Below, in pieces: positions 23,911 to 32,968 of a stretch of 64,000 bases of DNA. Source of the DNA: Actinosynnema sp. ALI-1.44 (lineage in GTDB: Bacteria > Actinomycetota > Actinomycetes > Mycobacteriales > Pseudonocardiaceae); NCBI RefSeq assembly GCF_001984155.1, contig NZ_MTQO01000052.1:62001-126000 (forward strand). The letters are read 5' to 3'. The position numbers were made by a program, and so were the translations under genes. The notes under the pieces were generated by a model. That model saw only the letters and a program-made list of their open reading frames with translations. It did not search any database and was not told the origin of the DNA. Every line of letters starts with the position of its first letter. Within the stretch, counting starts at the first letter, position 1.

Positions 23911-24891
23911 ATGACCTACGGCACTCAGCTCGCCGAGCGCGTCGGCTGGGTCCAGCGCCGCTGCAACGAACTGGTCCGCAATGTCGAGCACTTCATCCAC
24001 GGCAAGACCAACGTCATCTGGAACGCCGTTGTCGGCCTGCTCGCCGAAGGGCACCTGTTGATCGAGGACGTGCCCGGCGTGGCCAAGACTTCGCTGGCCA
24101 AGGCGATCGCGCACTCGATCGGCGGGTCGATGCGCCGGATCCAGTTCACGCCGGACCTGTTGCCGTCCGATGTGGTCGGTGTGCAGATCTACGACACGAC
24201 CAAGGGCCAGTTCCAGTTCAAGGAAGGGCCGGTCTTCGCCAACATCCTGCTCGGCGACGAGATCAACCGGGCGTCGCCGAAGACGCAGTCGGCGCTGCTC
24301 GAGGCGATGGCCGAGCGCCAGGTCACTGTGGACGGTGTGACGTACCCGCTGCCGCGGCCCAACTTCGTGATCGCCACCCAGAACCCGGTCGACCAGCAGG
24401 GCACGTACTCGCTGCCGGAGGCCCAGCTCGACCGGTTCATGATGCTGTTGCGGATCGGCTACCCGACGCCGGAGCACGAGGTCCGCATCGTCGGCGACGC
24501 GATCGCCCGCAGGCTGCCGGAGCAACTGCAACCGGTCTGCACGATCGAGGACATGCAGCAGATGGTCGAGGTGGTGCGGGGCATCTACGTGGCACCGGCG
24601 CTGCAGGCGTTCATCGTCACGATCACCAACGCGACCAGGACCATCCCCCAGTTGAAGCTCGGTGCGAGCCCGCGTGCCAGCAACGCGCTGGCCACCGCGG
24701 CGCAGGCACGGGCGGCGGTGGACGGGCGCGCGTTCGTCACCGCGGACGACGTCAAGCAGATGGCCAAGCCCGTTCTGGCGCACCGGCTCGTGCTCACGCC
24801 CGAAGCCGCTGTGCAGGAGTTCAAGCCGGAGGGCCTCATCGACCGCATCCTCACCGCGGTACCCGTGCCGCAGGCCCCCGTCGGGGCGTGA
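23911..24891 (+). CDS. MoxR-family AAA+ ATPase
   Basis: 326 aa from ATG 23911 (MTYGTQLAERVGWV). The P-loop is DVPGVAKTS, where MoxR proteins usually show PGxGKT, so one glycine is replaced by alanine. Walker B with the insert is LLGDEINRASPKTQSALLEAM, and sensor 1 is VIATQNPVDQQGTYSLPEAQLDRF. MoxR ATPases act as chaperones for VWA or DUF58 partners. Here the DUF58 gene follows after one base, and a transglutaminase-like membrane protein comes next, the standard MoxR-DUF58-TgpA order. Confidence 0.92.
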   Translation: MTYGTQLAERVGWVQRRCNELVRNVEHFIHGKTNVIWNAVVGLLAEGHLLIEDVPGVAKTSLAKAIAHSIGGSMRRIQFTPDLLPSDVVGVQIYDTTKGQFQFKEGPVFANILLGDEINRASPKTQSALLEAMAERQVTVDGVTYPLPRPNFVIATQNPVDQQGTYSLPEAQLDRFMMLLRIGYPTPEHEVRIVGDAIARRLPEQLQPVCTIEDMQQMVEVVRGIYVAPALQAFIVTITNATRTIPQLKLGASPRASNALATAAQARAAVDGRAFVTADDVKQMAKPVLAHRLVLTPEAAVQEFKPEGLIDRILTAVPVPQAPVGA

Positions 24892-24892
24892 G

Positions 24893-26035
24893 ATGCCTAC
24901 CCGCTCCGGTGTGGCGGCCGCCGTCTCGGCGGTCGTCCTGCTCGCCATCGGCTGGCTCGCCGACTACCCCGAACTGATCGCGCTCGGGTTCGCCGCCATG
25001 ACCGCGTTGGCCGTCGCCGGTGCGTGGATGGCGTTGCGCCCGGACCTGTCCGCTGTGCGGGAGGTGCGTCCGCAGCGGGTCTCGGAGGGCGAGAAGGCGA
25101 TGGGCGTGATCACGCTGACCAACGAGTCCAAGCGCCGCAGCCCGCCGATCCTCGCCACCGAGCGAATGGCCAACCGCGAGGTGCAGGTGCCGATCCCGAG
25201 CCTGGCCGCGGGCAGCGAGCACGCCACTACCTACTACTTGCCGACCAACCGGCGTGGCATCCACCAGGTCGGCCCGATGTCGATCGGGCACACGGACCCG
25301 TTGCGGCTCATGCGGGTCGGCACTGTCTTCTCGGCTTTCTCGACGCTGTACGTGCATCCACGTTTGGTCCCCGTCGAACCGGTGCCGACCGGGCAGACCA
25401 GGGACATGGACGGCCCGACCTCCAGCTACGCGCCGCAGGGCGGTGTCGCGTTCCACAGCCTGCGTGAGTACGTGCCCGGCGACGACTGGCGGCTGATCCA
25501 CTGGAAGTCGACCGCGCGCACCGGTCAGATGATGGTGCGGCACAACGTCGTTCCCAATCAGCCCCGGCTGATGGTCGTCCTGGACACGAACTCGCTCGGC
25601 TACTCCGAGGAGACGTTCGAGTCGGCGGTCAGCGCGGCGGCGTCGTTGGCGATCGCGGCGATCCGCGATGGCTTCCCGTTGGAACTGCGCACCACGAGCG
25701 GCGGGGTCGCGGCCAGTGACCGGGCGTACGACGGGGCCGTGCCCGCGCTGGATCTCCTGGCCGCCGCCAAGGCGACCCGGAACGACCCCGGTCTGACGGC
25801 GTTGCCCGGCATGGTGTCGACCGATGACAGCGTCGCGCTCGGTGTCGTGACCGGCACGCCCGATCCGCGGGTGTTGTCCGTGTTGCCGACGGTTCGCAGG
25901 CATTTCCTCATGGTCAGCCTGGTCCAGTTCGCGGGCAGGAAGATCCCGCCGACGCCGTTGAACGGGGTCGTGTCGCTGACGGCTCGCACGGCCGACGAGT
26001 TCGCCGACGCCTGGAACAAGCTGGTGCGTAAGTGA
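24893..26035 (+). CDS. DUF58 domain membrane protein
   Basis: 380 aa from ATG 24893, directly after the MoxR stop. Two hydrophobic segments near the N-terminus (residues 5-45) anchor a large cytoplasmic part. The DUF58 signature REYVPGDDWRLIHWKSTAR lies near residues 195-213 and is followed by a VWA-like fold (LMVVLDTN). DUF58 proteins are the usual clients of MoxR ATPases. The stop overlaps the GTG of the next gene (GTGA). Confidence 0.9.
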   Translation: MPTRSGVAAAVSAVVLLAIGWLADYPELIALGFAAMTALAVAGAWMALRPDLSAVREVRPQRVSEGEKAMGVITLTNESKRRSPPILATERMANREVQVPIPSLAAGSEHATTYYLPTNRRGIHQVGPMSIGHTDPLRLMRVGTVFSAFSTLYVHPRLVPVEPVPTGQTRDMDGPTSSYAPQGGVAFHSLREYVPGDDWRLIHWKSTARTGQMMVRHNVVPNQPRLMVVLDTNSLGYSEETFESAVSAAASLAIAAIRDGFPLELRTTSGGVAASDRAYDGAVPALDLLAAAKATRNDPGLTALPGMVSTDDSVALGVVTGTPDPRVLSVLPTVRRHFLMVSLVQFAGRKIPPTPLNGVVSLTARTADEFADAWNKLVRK

Positions 26036-28422
26036 CAGCGATCCGGCCGCAGTCGCCGCCCGCGGGTCCCAGCAGCGCGGGCGGCAACGTCACGCACACG
26101 ATCAGTGTGACCCAGTCGGCGTTGCTCGACCCGAACCCGCCGACGGCCAGGAGGGCCAAACGGGCGCGACAGCACATCCCGCAGAGCCAGCCACGGCTGC
26201 GGATGGGGTTTCCCGCGTACACGCAACTGGTGCTGGCCGGTGTCTCCATCGGTGTGTCCGGTCTGTTGTACTTGAGGTACTACAGCGGTCTCGGCTTCCT
26301 GATCTCGATGCTGACCGCGGCCGCCGCGGGTGTGCTGATCGGTGCGGTCGCCGCGGTGCGGCGTTGGTCCGGGCTGGTCACGATCGGCGCAGGCGTGCTC
26401 GGGTTCCTCGTGATCGCGGTCTTCGCGGTGTCGCGTGACACGCTCGACCGCGGCATCCCCACGTGGACGACGCTGAAGTCGGTCGCGTCCGGCCTGGTCT
26501 CCGGCTGGGCGAAGATGCTGTCGGTGAACCTGCCCGCCGATCCGCGCGGGGAACTGGAGTTCACGCCCGCGCTGATCTGTTTCGCCGCCGGGATCGTCGC
26601 GGCGACCCTGGTACTGCGGACCAAGTCCCTGCTCGCGCCGGTGTTGCCGCCGGTCGTGGCCTTCGGCTTCGCTCTGCCGATCACGGCACCCCGGTCGGTC
26701 GGCGGCCTCGTGCCCGTGGCCGTCCTGCTCACACTGGTGTTGTTGCTGGCGCTGATCCGCGCGGGCACGTCGGATCCGTTGGCCCGCACGATCGACACGA
26801 AAGCCATGTGGGGCCGGTTCCTCTTCGGCCTCCCGGTGGTGGCCGTCGCGGTCGCCGCGGGTATCGCCGGGATGGAGTTCGTGCCGCTCGCGGACGGTGG
26901 CAACCGGTTCGACCTGCGCGAGGTCGTCGAGCCGCCGCTGAACGTCGATGACCTGATCAACCCGTTGGCCACGTTGAAAACACAGTTGCGCAAACCCGAC
27001 GCCGACATGTTCACGGTGAAGCTGACCGGGGACACCGCCGGGGTGGACCGGATCAGAACCGTCGCACTGGACAGGTTCGACGGCGCGATGTGGAGCGCAC
27101 AGGACCAGTTCCTGCTGGCGGGCGGAACACTCCCGCAGGACGAGTCGCTGGTCGACCCGCGCAGGATCACGCTGGACGTCCAGGTCACCGGGCTGCCGGG
27201 ACAGTACCTGCCCGAAATCGGCTCGCCGGTGTCGATCTCGGGCGCGCCCAGGGTCGGCTACAGCAAGACGTCCGGCATCCTGGCGACCGACCAGCAGCCG
27301 GGCGGGTGGAAGTACCGGCTCGTCACCGAGGTCGGCAGGAAGACCGGGCTGGACAAGAGCGTCCCGTACGTCTCGGGCTCGGCCCGGTACACCGACCTGC
27401 CGCGCGACGATCCCCGCCTGCCGGACATCATCCTGGCCAAGGGCAACGAACTCGCTGCGGGCGCGTCCGAGCCGTACGCCAAGCTGATGGCGATCCAGCG
27501 GTACATGCAGTCGTTCCCGTACAGCCTGGACACCCGCCCCGGCCATTCCTACGACGCGTTGAGCAGGTTGTTCGGCCCGAACACCAACGAGCAGGTCGGG
27601 TACGCCGAGCAGTTCGCGTCCGCGTTCGCCGTGCTGGCCAGGACGCAAGGGTTCCCGACCAGGGTCGCGGTCGGCTACATGCTGGACAAGAACCGCATGA
27701 AGGGCGACACCTACCACGTCAGGTCGGGTGACGCGCACGCGTGGGCCGAGGTGAACCTCGCCGGGTACGGCTGGGTGGCGTTCGAGCCGACCGATCCCCA
27801 GCGGCACCCGGCGAACGCGCCGAAACCGAAGGAAACCGAGACACCCGCGGACGAGAACCGGCCGGAGGAGAACTCCACGGCGTCCCAGACCGCCGAGGAC
27901 CCGAACCTGCCCCGGCTCGGCGAGGGCGCGCTGACCGTGCTGGACTGGGCGCTGTTCGTCCTCATCGGACTCGGCTGTCTCGTCGTGCTCACACCGATCG
28001 CCGTTGCCGTGGAGAAGTTCCGCAGACGACGGCAACGCCGTTCCGGGAGCCGTGCGGCCCGGATCATCGGCGCGTGGCAGCAGGCCACGGACAAGCTGAT
28101 CGAACACGGCGTTCCGGTGACAGCGGCATCGACCCCGAAGGAGATCAGCGATCAGGCCAGGGAGAGGATCGGCGAGGACGGCACCGGCGCGCTCGCGGTG
28201 CTGGCCCCGATCGTCACCTCAGCCGTGTCCGAACCGGCCGAGCCGGATGACGCCGCGGTCGACACGGCCTGGCAGCTGGAAAGCCAGCTGCGCGGCGAGT
28301 TGCGCAGAACCGGCAGTCCATTGTTGACCATCCGCGCGTGGCTCGACCCGCGTCCGCTGTATGCGCGCTGGCGTGACGAACGCAGGCGCAGGCGTGCGAT
28401 GGAGAGGCTCACCAGGGGATGA
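26032..28422 (+). CDS. TgpA-like membrane protein with catalytically dead transglutaminase domain
   Basis: 796 aa from GTG 26032. There are five or more N-terminal membrane helices (about 60-290), a large outside domain with the transglutaminase-like core (about 470-600), another TM helix near 645 and a cytoplasmic DUF4129-like tail. The core helix reads VGYAEQFASAFAVLAR. In active members the residue here is the nucleophile Cys (GYCxxFA), and in this protein it is Ala525. His569 in DAHAWAEV and Asp588 in EPTDP are kept. It is therefore probably a binding or scaffold protein rather than an enzyme. Confidence 0.88.
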   Translation: MTAIRPQSPPAGPSSAGGNVTHTISVTQSALLDPNPPTARRAKRARQHIPQSQPRLRMGFPAYTQLVLAGVSIGVSGLLYLRYYSGLGFLISMLTAAAAGVLIGAVAAVRRWSGLVTIGAGVLGFLVIAVFAVSRDTLDRGIPTWTTLKSVASGLVSGWAKMLSVNLPADPRGELEFTPALICFAAGIVAATLVLRTKSLLAPVLPPVVAFGFALPITAPRSVGGLVPVAVLLTLVLLLALIRAGTSDPLARTIDTKAMWGRFLFGLPVVAVAVAAGIAGMEFVPLADGGNRFDLREVVEPPLNVDDLINPLATLKTQLRKPDADMFTVKLTGDTAGVDRIRTVALDRFDGAMWSAQDQFLLAGGTLPQDESLVDPRRITLDVQVTGLPGQYLPEIGSPVSISGAPRVGYSKTSGILATDQQPGGWKYRLVTEVGRKTGLDKSVPYVSGSARYTDLPRDDPRLPDIILAKGNELAAGASEPYAKLMAIQRYMQSFPYSLDTRPGHSYDALSRLFGPNTNEQVGYAEQFASAFAVLARTQGFPTRVAVGYMLDKNRMKGDTYHVRSGDAHAWAEVNLAGYGWVAFEPTDPQRHPANAPKPKETETPADENRPEENSTASQTAEDPNLPRLGEGALTVLDWALFVLIGLGCLVVLTPIAVAVEKFRRRRQRRSGSRAARIIGAWQQATDKLIEHGVPVTAASTPKEISDQARERIGEDGTGALAVLAPIVTSAVSEPAEPDDAAVDTAWQLESQLRGELRRTGSPLLTIRAWLDPRPLYARWRDERRRRRAMERLTRG

Positions 28423-28525
28423 CTGCCGTGACGGTCGACGCGACCAGGACGATATGCGTGTGTGAGAGCAACGCGGGCCGTTGCCTCGACGTCCTCGTAT
28501 CACCCCAATACCGAGAGGCGGGGGT

Positions 28526-30883
28526 ATGACGCCGTTATCCCTGCGAAAGCCGTGGATTCGCAACACCACAGCCGCCGTTTCCACCGTACTCGCCGTCGGC
28601 GGGATGGCCGTGGCCGGTGTGGACAGTGGGCACGAGGCCCATGACGTCAAGCTGCTGTCCGGTGCGGCCTGGCTGGCGTCCGGCCGGGTCGGGCAGTTGA
28701 GCCTGCTGGACGGTCCGTCGACGGAAGTGTCCGCACAGGTCCAGGTCTCGGCGCCGGGTTCGGTGCTGGACGTGGTGCAGGCCGGGCCGAACGCGTACGC
28801 GGTCGACCAGACATCGGGGACCATTCGGCGGATCGACGGGGCAACGTTCGAGGTCAGCGCGCCGGAGTCGCCGATCCCCGGCGCACGCGGCGGGCTGACC
28901 GCGTTCGCGGGCTCGGGCAAGCTGTACATCGTGGACACTCAACGTGGGCTGTTCACCAACGCCGACCCACGAACCGGACGCGCGCTGAGCGACGTCAAGA
29001 ACCTCCCCACGCAGATCGCGCCCGGCACGACCGGGATCGACGCGGGCGGCAGGCTCTGGATCTCCGACAACGCCACCGGCGAGGTGCGGATGATCTCCGA
29101 CGACAACCCCGCCGAGCAGATCGAGGGCGTCACGCGGCCCGGACGCAGCCCGCTGACCATCACCAAGGGCAAACCAGTGGTGGTCGACATCGCGGCGCGC
29201 AAGGCGACGGTGCTGGACCCGATCATGCGACGGGCGAGTGGCACGATCGATCTCGACCTGCGCGGCGGTGAGGACGTCCAGGTCAGTGGTTCGCCGTACG
29301 GCGACCGGTTCTACCTCGTCGCGCCCCGGGGCGTGCTCACGATCTGCGAACTGGACGAGGACAACTGCTCGAGCACCGTCCCGCTGGCCGGGGGCAAGCT
29401 CGGTGCCGCCGTGGAGGCGGGCAACCGCTTGTTCGTGCCCGATTTCACCACCGGGCAGGTCTGGATCGTCGACCTGGAGAAGCGGTCCGTGCTCGCCCGG
29501 CCGCAGGTGCTCAAGACCGCGCGGCAGTTCCAACTGGTGTCCAGGGACGGTGTGGTCTTCTTCAACGACTCGGAGTCCGACCAGGCCGGTGTGATCACAC
29601 TGGACGGAACCGTGCTGGACGTGGCGAAGTACGACGCGAAGGACCCGAACAAGGGCCTGAACGCGCCGATCAAGGGCGTGCCGACCCAACCGAACGCGCC
29701 TCAGCAACAGCAGCAGAACCCGGCACAGGCACCTGTCGTTCCGCAACAACCACAGCAACAACAGCAACAACAACCCCCGCCGAACCAGCCTCAGAACCCG
29801 GTTCCCTCGCAGAACCCGCCTGCCCCGTACCAACCACCTCCACCCCCTCCCCCGCCACCACCACCCCCGGCGCCGCCCGAGCAGCCGCCACCGACGCCGG
29901 ATCCCCCGCCCCAAGATCCGCCACGGCCGGAGAAACCGGTCATCAAGATCACGCCGTCGAAGGCGAGCCCGGTGGTCGGCGAGACCATCACGTTGAAGGT
30001 CGAGGACAGCAAGAGCATCGCGCCGACCAAGGCGGACTGGACATTCGGTGACTCCCGGATGGGCACCGGCGCGATGGTCAGCCACAAGTGGGCCGCGCTG
30101 GGCACGTACCAGGTCAGCGTCGCGGTGACGATGCCGGACGGGCAGACCGCGACCACCTCACGTCCGATCGAGGTCACCAAGCCACCGGACAGCAAAGTGC
30201 CGAACGTCGTCGGGCAGACGGAGAACGCCGCGAAGACCGCCATCGCCAACGCGAACCTGCGCACCACGGTCAAACCGGTCGCCAGCCACACTGTCGCCGC
30301 CGGTCTGGTCATCACGCAGGACCCGGCGGGTGGGAAAGTCGTCGCACCGCAGTCGATGGTGACGATCCAGGTGTCCACGGGCAAACCGGCCGCGGTCGAC
30401 CTGCTCGCCCGAGCGGGCAGCGCGGCGTGGCGCAGCGGAGCTGGAACGCTGCCGTACAACGGGAGCGACAGCGACATAAAGGGTTTCGTCAAGCCACGCA
30501 ACGGCCCGATCCTCGAGGACGGCTCGTCGCCCGCGTTCCTGGAAACACACCCGCAGTGGGTCGACAACGGCTACATCGAAGGCACGTACAACCTGCCACG
30601 CGCGGTGGTGGCCGGTGACCGGTTCAAGACGACGGTCGGCTTCATGGCCGTACAGAGCCCGCCATCGGCGGGTGGTGGCACGTTCATCGTCAGCGTGATC
30701 CGCGGCGGCGCCGCGACGACGATCGCGACCGTCGCCGACTCGGCGTCCGACGGGGTCATGCGGCCGATCAACGTCGACCTGACCCCGTACGCGGGCGCCA
30801 CCCAGATCAGGTTCCGTTTCAACGCAGGTCCTTCCGCAGGCCAGGACTGGGCTTCCTGGGTCGGACCACGAATCGAAGGATGA
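28526..30883 (+). CDS. Secreted/anchored propeller-PKD-PASTA protein
   Basis: 785 aa from ATG 28526, preceded by GAGGCGGGGG. An N-terminal hydrophobic segment (about 14-32) serves as signal or anchor. Residues 40-385 carry repeated beta units of propeller type (GRLWISDN, GQVWIVDLEK). A Gln/Pro-rich spacer (about 390-465) follows, then a PKD domain (about 470-550; WTFGD, HKWAALGTYQVSV), a PASTA domain (about 553-620; VPNVVGQTENAAKTAI, VITQDPAGG) and a C-terminal beta domain. PASTA domains bind muropeptides or beta-lactams, which suggests cell-wall attachment. It overlaps the next gene by ATGA. Confidence 0.85.
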   Translation: MTPLSLRKPWIRNTTAAVSTVLAVGGMAVAGVDSGHEAHDVKLLSGAAWLASGRVGQLSLLDGPSTEVSAQVQVSAPGSVLDVVQAGPNAYAVDQTSGTIRRIDGATFEVSAPESPIPGARGGLTAFAGSGKLYIVDTQRGLFTNADPRTGRALSDVKNLPTQIAPGTTGIDAGGRLWISDNATGEVRMISDDNPAEQIEGVTRPGRSPLTITKGKPVVVDIAARKATVLDPIMRRASGTIDLDLRGGEDVQVSGSPYGDRFYLVAPRGVLTICELDEDNCSSTVPLAGGKLGAAVEAGNRLFVPDFTTGQVWIVDLEKRSVLARPQVLKTARQFQLVSRDGVVFFNDSESDQAGVITLDGTVLDVAKYDAKDPNKGLNAPIKGVPTQPNAPQQQQQNPAQAPVVPQQPQQQQQQQPPPNQPQNPVPSQNPPAPYQPPPPPPPPPPPPAPPEQPPPTPDPPPQDPPRPEKPVIKITPSKASPVVGETITLKVEDSKSIAPTKADWTFGDSRMGTGAMVSHKWAALGTYQVSVAVTMPDGQTATTSRPIEVTKPPDSKVPNVVGQTENAAKTAIANANLRTTVKPVASHTVAAGLVITQDPAGGKVVAPQSMVTIQVSTGKPAAVDLLARAGSAAWRSGAGTLPYNGSDSDIKGFVKPRNGPILEDGSSPAFLETHPQWVDNGYIEGTYNLPRAVVAGDRFKTTVGFMAVQSPPSAGGGTFIVSVIRGGAATTIATVADSASDGVMRPINVDLTPYAGATQIRFRFNAGPSAGQDWASWVGPRIEG
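29703..29880 (+). repeat. Low-complexity CAR/CCN codon tract
   Basis: In-frame CAG/CAA and CCN codons encode the Gln/Pro spacer, including runs of CAACAG and of CCACC. The tract joins the propeller-like and PKD domains and is likely to vary in length between strains. Confidence 0.7.
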
Positions 30884-32397
30884 ACACCATGGCCATCGCG
30901 ATGAAGGTGACCGTCAGCCCCGAGCGGATCTCGCTCGGGCCGGGCGAGTCGGCGGACGTCGAGGTGACGGTCCAGAACGCCAGCCAGGTCGTCGAGCACT
31001 TCGCCGCCCAGGTGGTCGGGCTGCCCAGCGCGGACCTGGTCCGCTGCGAACCGGACGTGGTGAAGCTGCGGCCGAAGGAGATCGGCACCCTGCGGATGCA
31101 GGTCTCGGTGCCCGAAAGAGGCGGAATGGTCGCCGGGCCGTACATCCTCGGCCTGGTGGTGAAGTCCCCGTACAGCAAGGAAGTCTCGCGCTGCGAGGAA
31201 CTGCCTCTCGACGTGCGCCCGGCACCGGCGCTGACGATGAACGTGCAGCCGGAGGTGGCCAACGGCGGCAAGGTCGGCAACTACGTGGTGAACCTGGCCA
31301 ACGAGGGCAACATGCCGATGGCCGTGACCCTGTCGGGCAACGACCCGGAGAACCGCGTGGGCTTCAAGTTCGCGCCGAGGGAGATCCGCCTGGAACCGGG
31401 AATGGTCGCCGGATCCCAGGTAACGGTGAACTCGGACCAACCACTGACCGGCCAGGAGAAGCGCAGGTCCGCGACCCTGCGCGCGAACGCCGGTGAAACC
31501 GTGGTGGAGAAACCGGTTTCGTTCGTCCAACGCCCGAAGATCCGCGGTGGCTGGATGAAGTTCGGCGCACTGGCGGCGGGCCTCGCGGTCCTGGGCGGCG
31601 CGACAGTGGGCGGCGCGCTGCTGCTGCGTGACATCAAGGGCGATCAGACCGTCGCAGCAAACAACAACCCCGCGGCACAACAAGTCCCCCAACCACAGCC
31701 GAACCCCCAGCCGAACCCGCAGCAACCACCTCCTCAGCAGTCAGGACAGCCGAACCCTTCGTCGGCCGCACCCCAACAGCCGCCGAACTCGCAGGCACCC
31801 CCACCGGCTCCACCAGGGCCGTCCGGCGCACCGGCACCGGTCCCGGTGACCACCACCATCGACTTCGAACAGAACCCCACCACCGGCCAACCAGCGGAAG
31901 GCAACGTCTCGATCCCGCCGAACCACTACGCGGAAAAAGGCCTGACCATGGCGGCACTGCCGGACCGGGGACCGATCGAGTGCAAGAACGCGAAGCAGCT
32001 GTGGATCAGGATCAACCAACCGAACCCGAACTCGACGGTGCCGGTGGCGGGCGCAGGCCTCTACCTGACGACGGGGATCCCCACCGAGATCAGGGACTGC
32101 AACATCGTTCCCATCCGCATGACATTCGCGAAACCCACGACCGCGGTGAACGTCTACTTCACGGGCGTCCAGGGAACGAAGTACACGGCGACCATGGTCT
32201 TCGCGGATGGAACACAACAGGCGGTCGAGGGAACGGCGACCAAGATCGGTGAGCGGGTCCCGATCCCCTTCCAGGTGCCGCAGGGCGGCCAGCCGATCAG
32301 GGAAGTGATCTTCGGCCTGAGCCCGAGTGTCGCACCGGATCGTGGCGGTAAGACCAACGTGCTGCTCAAGGGTGTTGGCTTCACCAGCATCCCGTAG
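30880..32397 (+). CDS. Bitopic membrane protein with cytoplasmic Ig-like region and outside beta domain
   Basis: 505 aa, last gene of the five-gene run, with an ATGA overlap to the PKD/PASTA gene. The N-terminus has no signal. Residues 5-215 form two Ig-like modules (ISLGPGESADVEVTVQNAS; VNLANEGNMPMAVTL). One TM helix follows (about 225-250, FGALAAGLAVLGGATVGGALLL), then a Pro/Gln/Asn-rich spacer (about 262-325) and an outside beta domain (330-505) with two likely disulphide cysteines. The predicted topology is N-in/C-out. This arrangement is similar to that described for Streptomyces CisA, which links the CIS to the membrane. I see no proof of homology. Confidence 0.75.
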   Translation: MNTMAIAMKVTVSPERISLGPGESADVEVTVQNASQVVEHFAAQVVGLPSADLVRCEPDVVKLRPKEIGTLRMQVSVPERGGMVAGPYILGLVVKSPYSKEVSRCEELPLDVRPAPALTMNVQPEVANGGKVGNYVVNLANEGNMPMAVTLSGNDPENRVGFKFAPREIRLEPGMVAGSQVTVNSDQPLTGQEKRRSATLRANAGETVVEKPVSFVQRPKIRGGWMKFGALAAGLAVLGGATVGGALLLRDIKGDQTVAANNNPAAQQVPQPQPNPQPNPQQPPPQQSGQPNPSSAAPQQPPNSQAPPPAPPGPSGAPAPVPVTTTIDFEQNPTTGQPAEGNVSIPPNHYAEKGLTMAALPDRGPIECKNAKQLWIRINQPNPNSTVPVAGAGLYLTTGIPTEIRDCNIVPIRMTFAKPTTAVNVYFTGVQGTKYTATMVFADGTQQAVEGTATKIGERVPIPFQVPQGGQPIREVIFGLSPSVAPDRGGKTNVLLKGVGFTSIP

Positions 32398-32423
32398 ACG
32401 AACGAGGGTTCAGTCAGAGAGAA

Positions 32424-32453
32424 CCGAGAATCCCGCCGCTCCGGGATTCTCGG
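32424..32453. terminator. Bidirectional terminator hairpin
   Basis: Perfect 12-bp stem, CCGAGAATCCCG at 32424-32435 and its complement at 32442-32453, with a 6-nt loop and GTTT after it. It separates the convergent five-gene membrane operon and the eCIS right arm. Confidence 0.85.
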
Positions 32454-32470
32454 GTTTCAGTCGTCCTTGG

Positions 32471-32968
32471 TCACAGGAAGTAGGCCAGGGCCCACACCGT
32501 ACCCATGGCCAGCACAGGCAGTCCGATCAGCAACGCCGTCTTCCACCACTGGCTCTTGCGCTTGGGGCCAGCGGCCACCGGTGGCGGCTCAGGCATCCAC
32601 CGAGGCGGGAAAGCAGCTCCCGGCCACAACTCGCACCCGCAGATCTCGCATCGCTTGCGGTGCGGCGGATTCACTTGCCGACACTGTGGACAGTGCGGCC
32701 CCAGAGCACGAGCCGGATCCGGTCGCATCATCTGCTGCTGGGGCGGCGGAGGCGGCTGCCGGTAGGGCTGCCGGGGTGGGGCCTGGCGCGGCGGCGAAGG
32801 CATCTGACCGGTGTAGCTGATCACACCGTCCTCAGCGGGCTTGTGCGTCACTTTCTGCGGTTGCGGCTCCACATGCGCGGGCTTGTCCAACAACAAAGGG
32901 TATCCGCAGTGCGCACAGAGTTTCGCGCCCTGCGGTGGCACCGGGTGGCCACACTCGGGGCAGTTCAT
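32471..32968 (-). CDS. Double zinc-ribbon membrane protein at the end of the eCIS operon
   Basis: 165 aa from ATG 32968, which overlaps the TGA of the preceding tail gene (ATGA). The first zinc ribbon uses C3, C6, C18 and C21; the second uses C93, C96, C107 and C110. The 70 residues between are rich in Pro, Gln and Arg. One hydrophobic helix (about 144-165) ends the protein, so it is probably tail-anchored with the ribbons in the cytoplasm. It is not a structural CIS component I recognise. Its place at the end of the baseplate genes suggests a role in tethering or regulating the particle. Confidence 0.78.
   Translation of the reverse strand: MNCPECGHPVPPQGAKLCAHCGYPLLLDKPAHVEPQPQKVTHKPAEDGVISYTGQMPSPPRQAPPRQPYRQPPPPPQQQMMRPDPARALGPHCPQCRQVNPPHRKRCEICGCELWPGAAFPPRWMPEPPPVAAGPKRKSQWWKTALLIGLPVLAMGTVWALAYFL

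Noticed and set aside
28423-28525. Possible small gene between the TgpA-like and PKD/PASTA genes
   Set aside because: An upstream in-frame start adds 15 residues rich in Arg and Pro without conservation. The ribosome site GGCGGGGG fits the ATG at 28526.
29703-29880. Regular CAA/CAG and CCA repeats as possible CRISPR or VNTR array
   Set aside because: The units are codons in frame within a protein spacer. There are no constant repeats with unique spacers.
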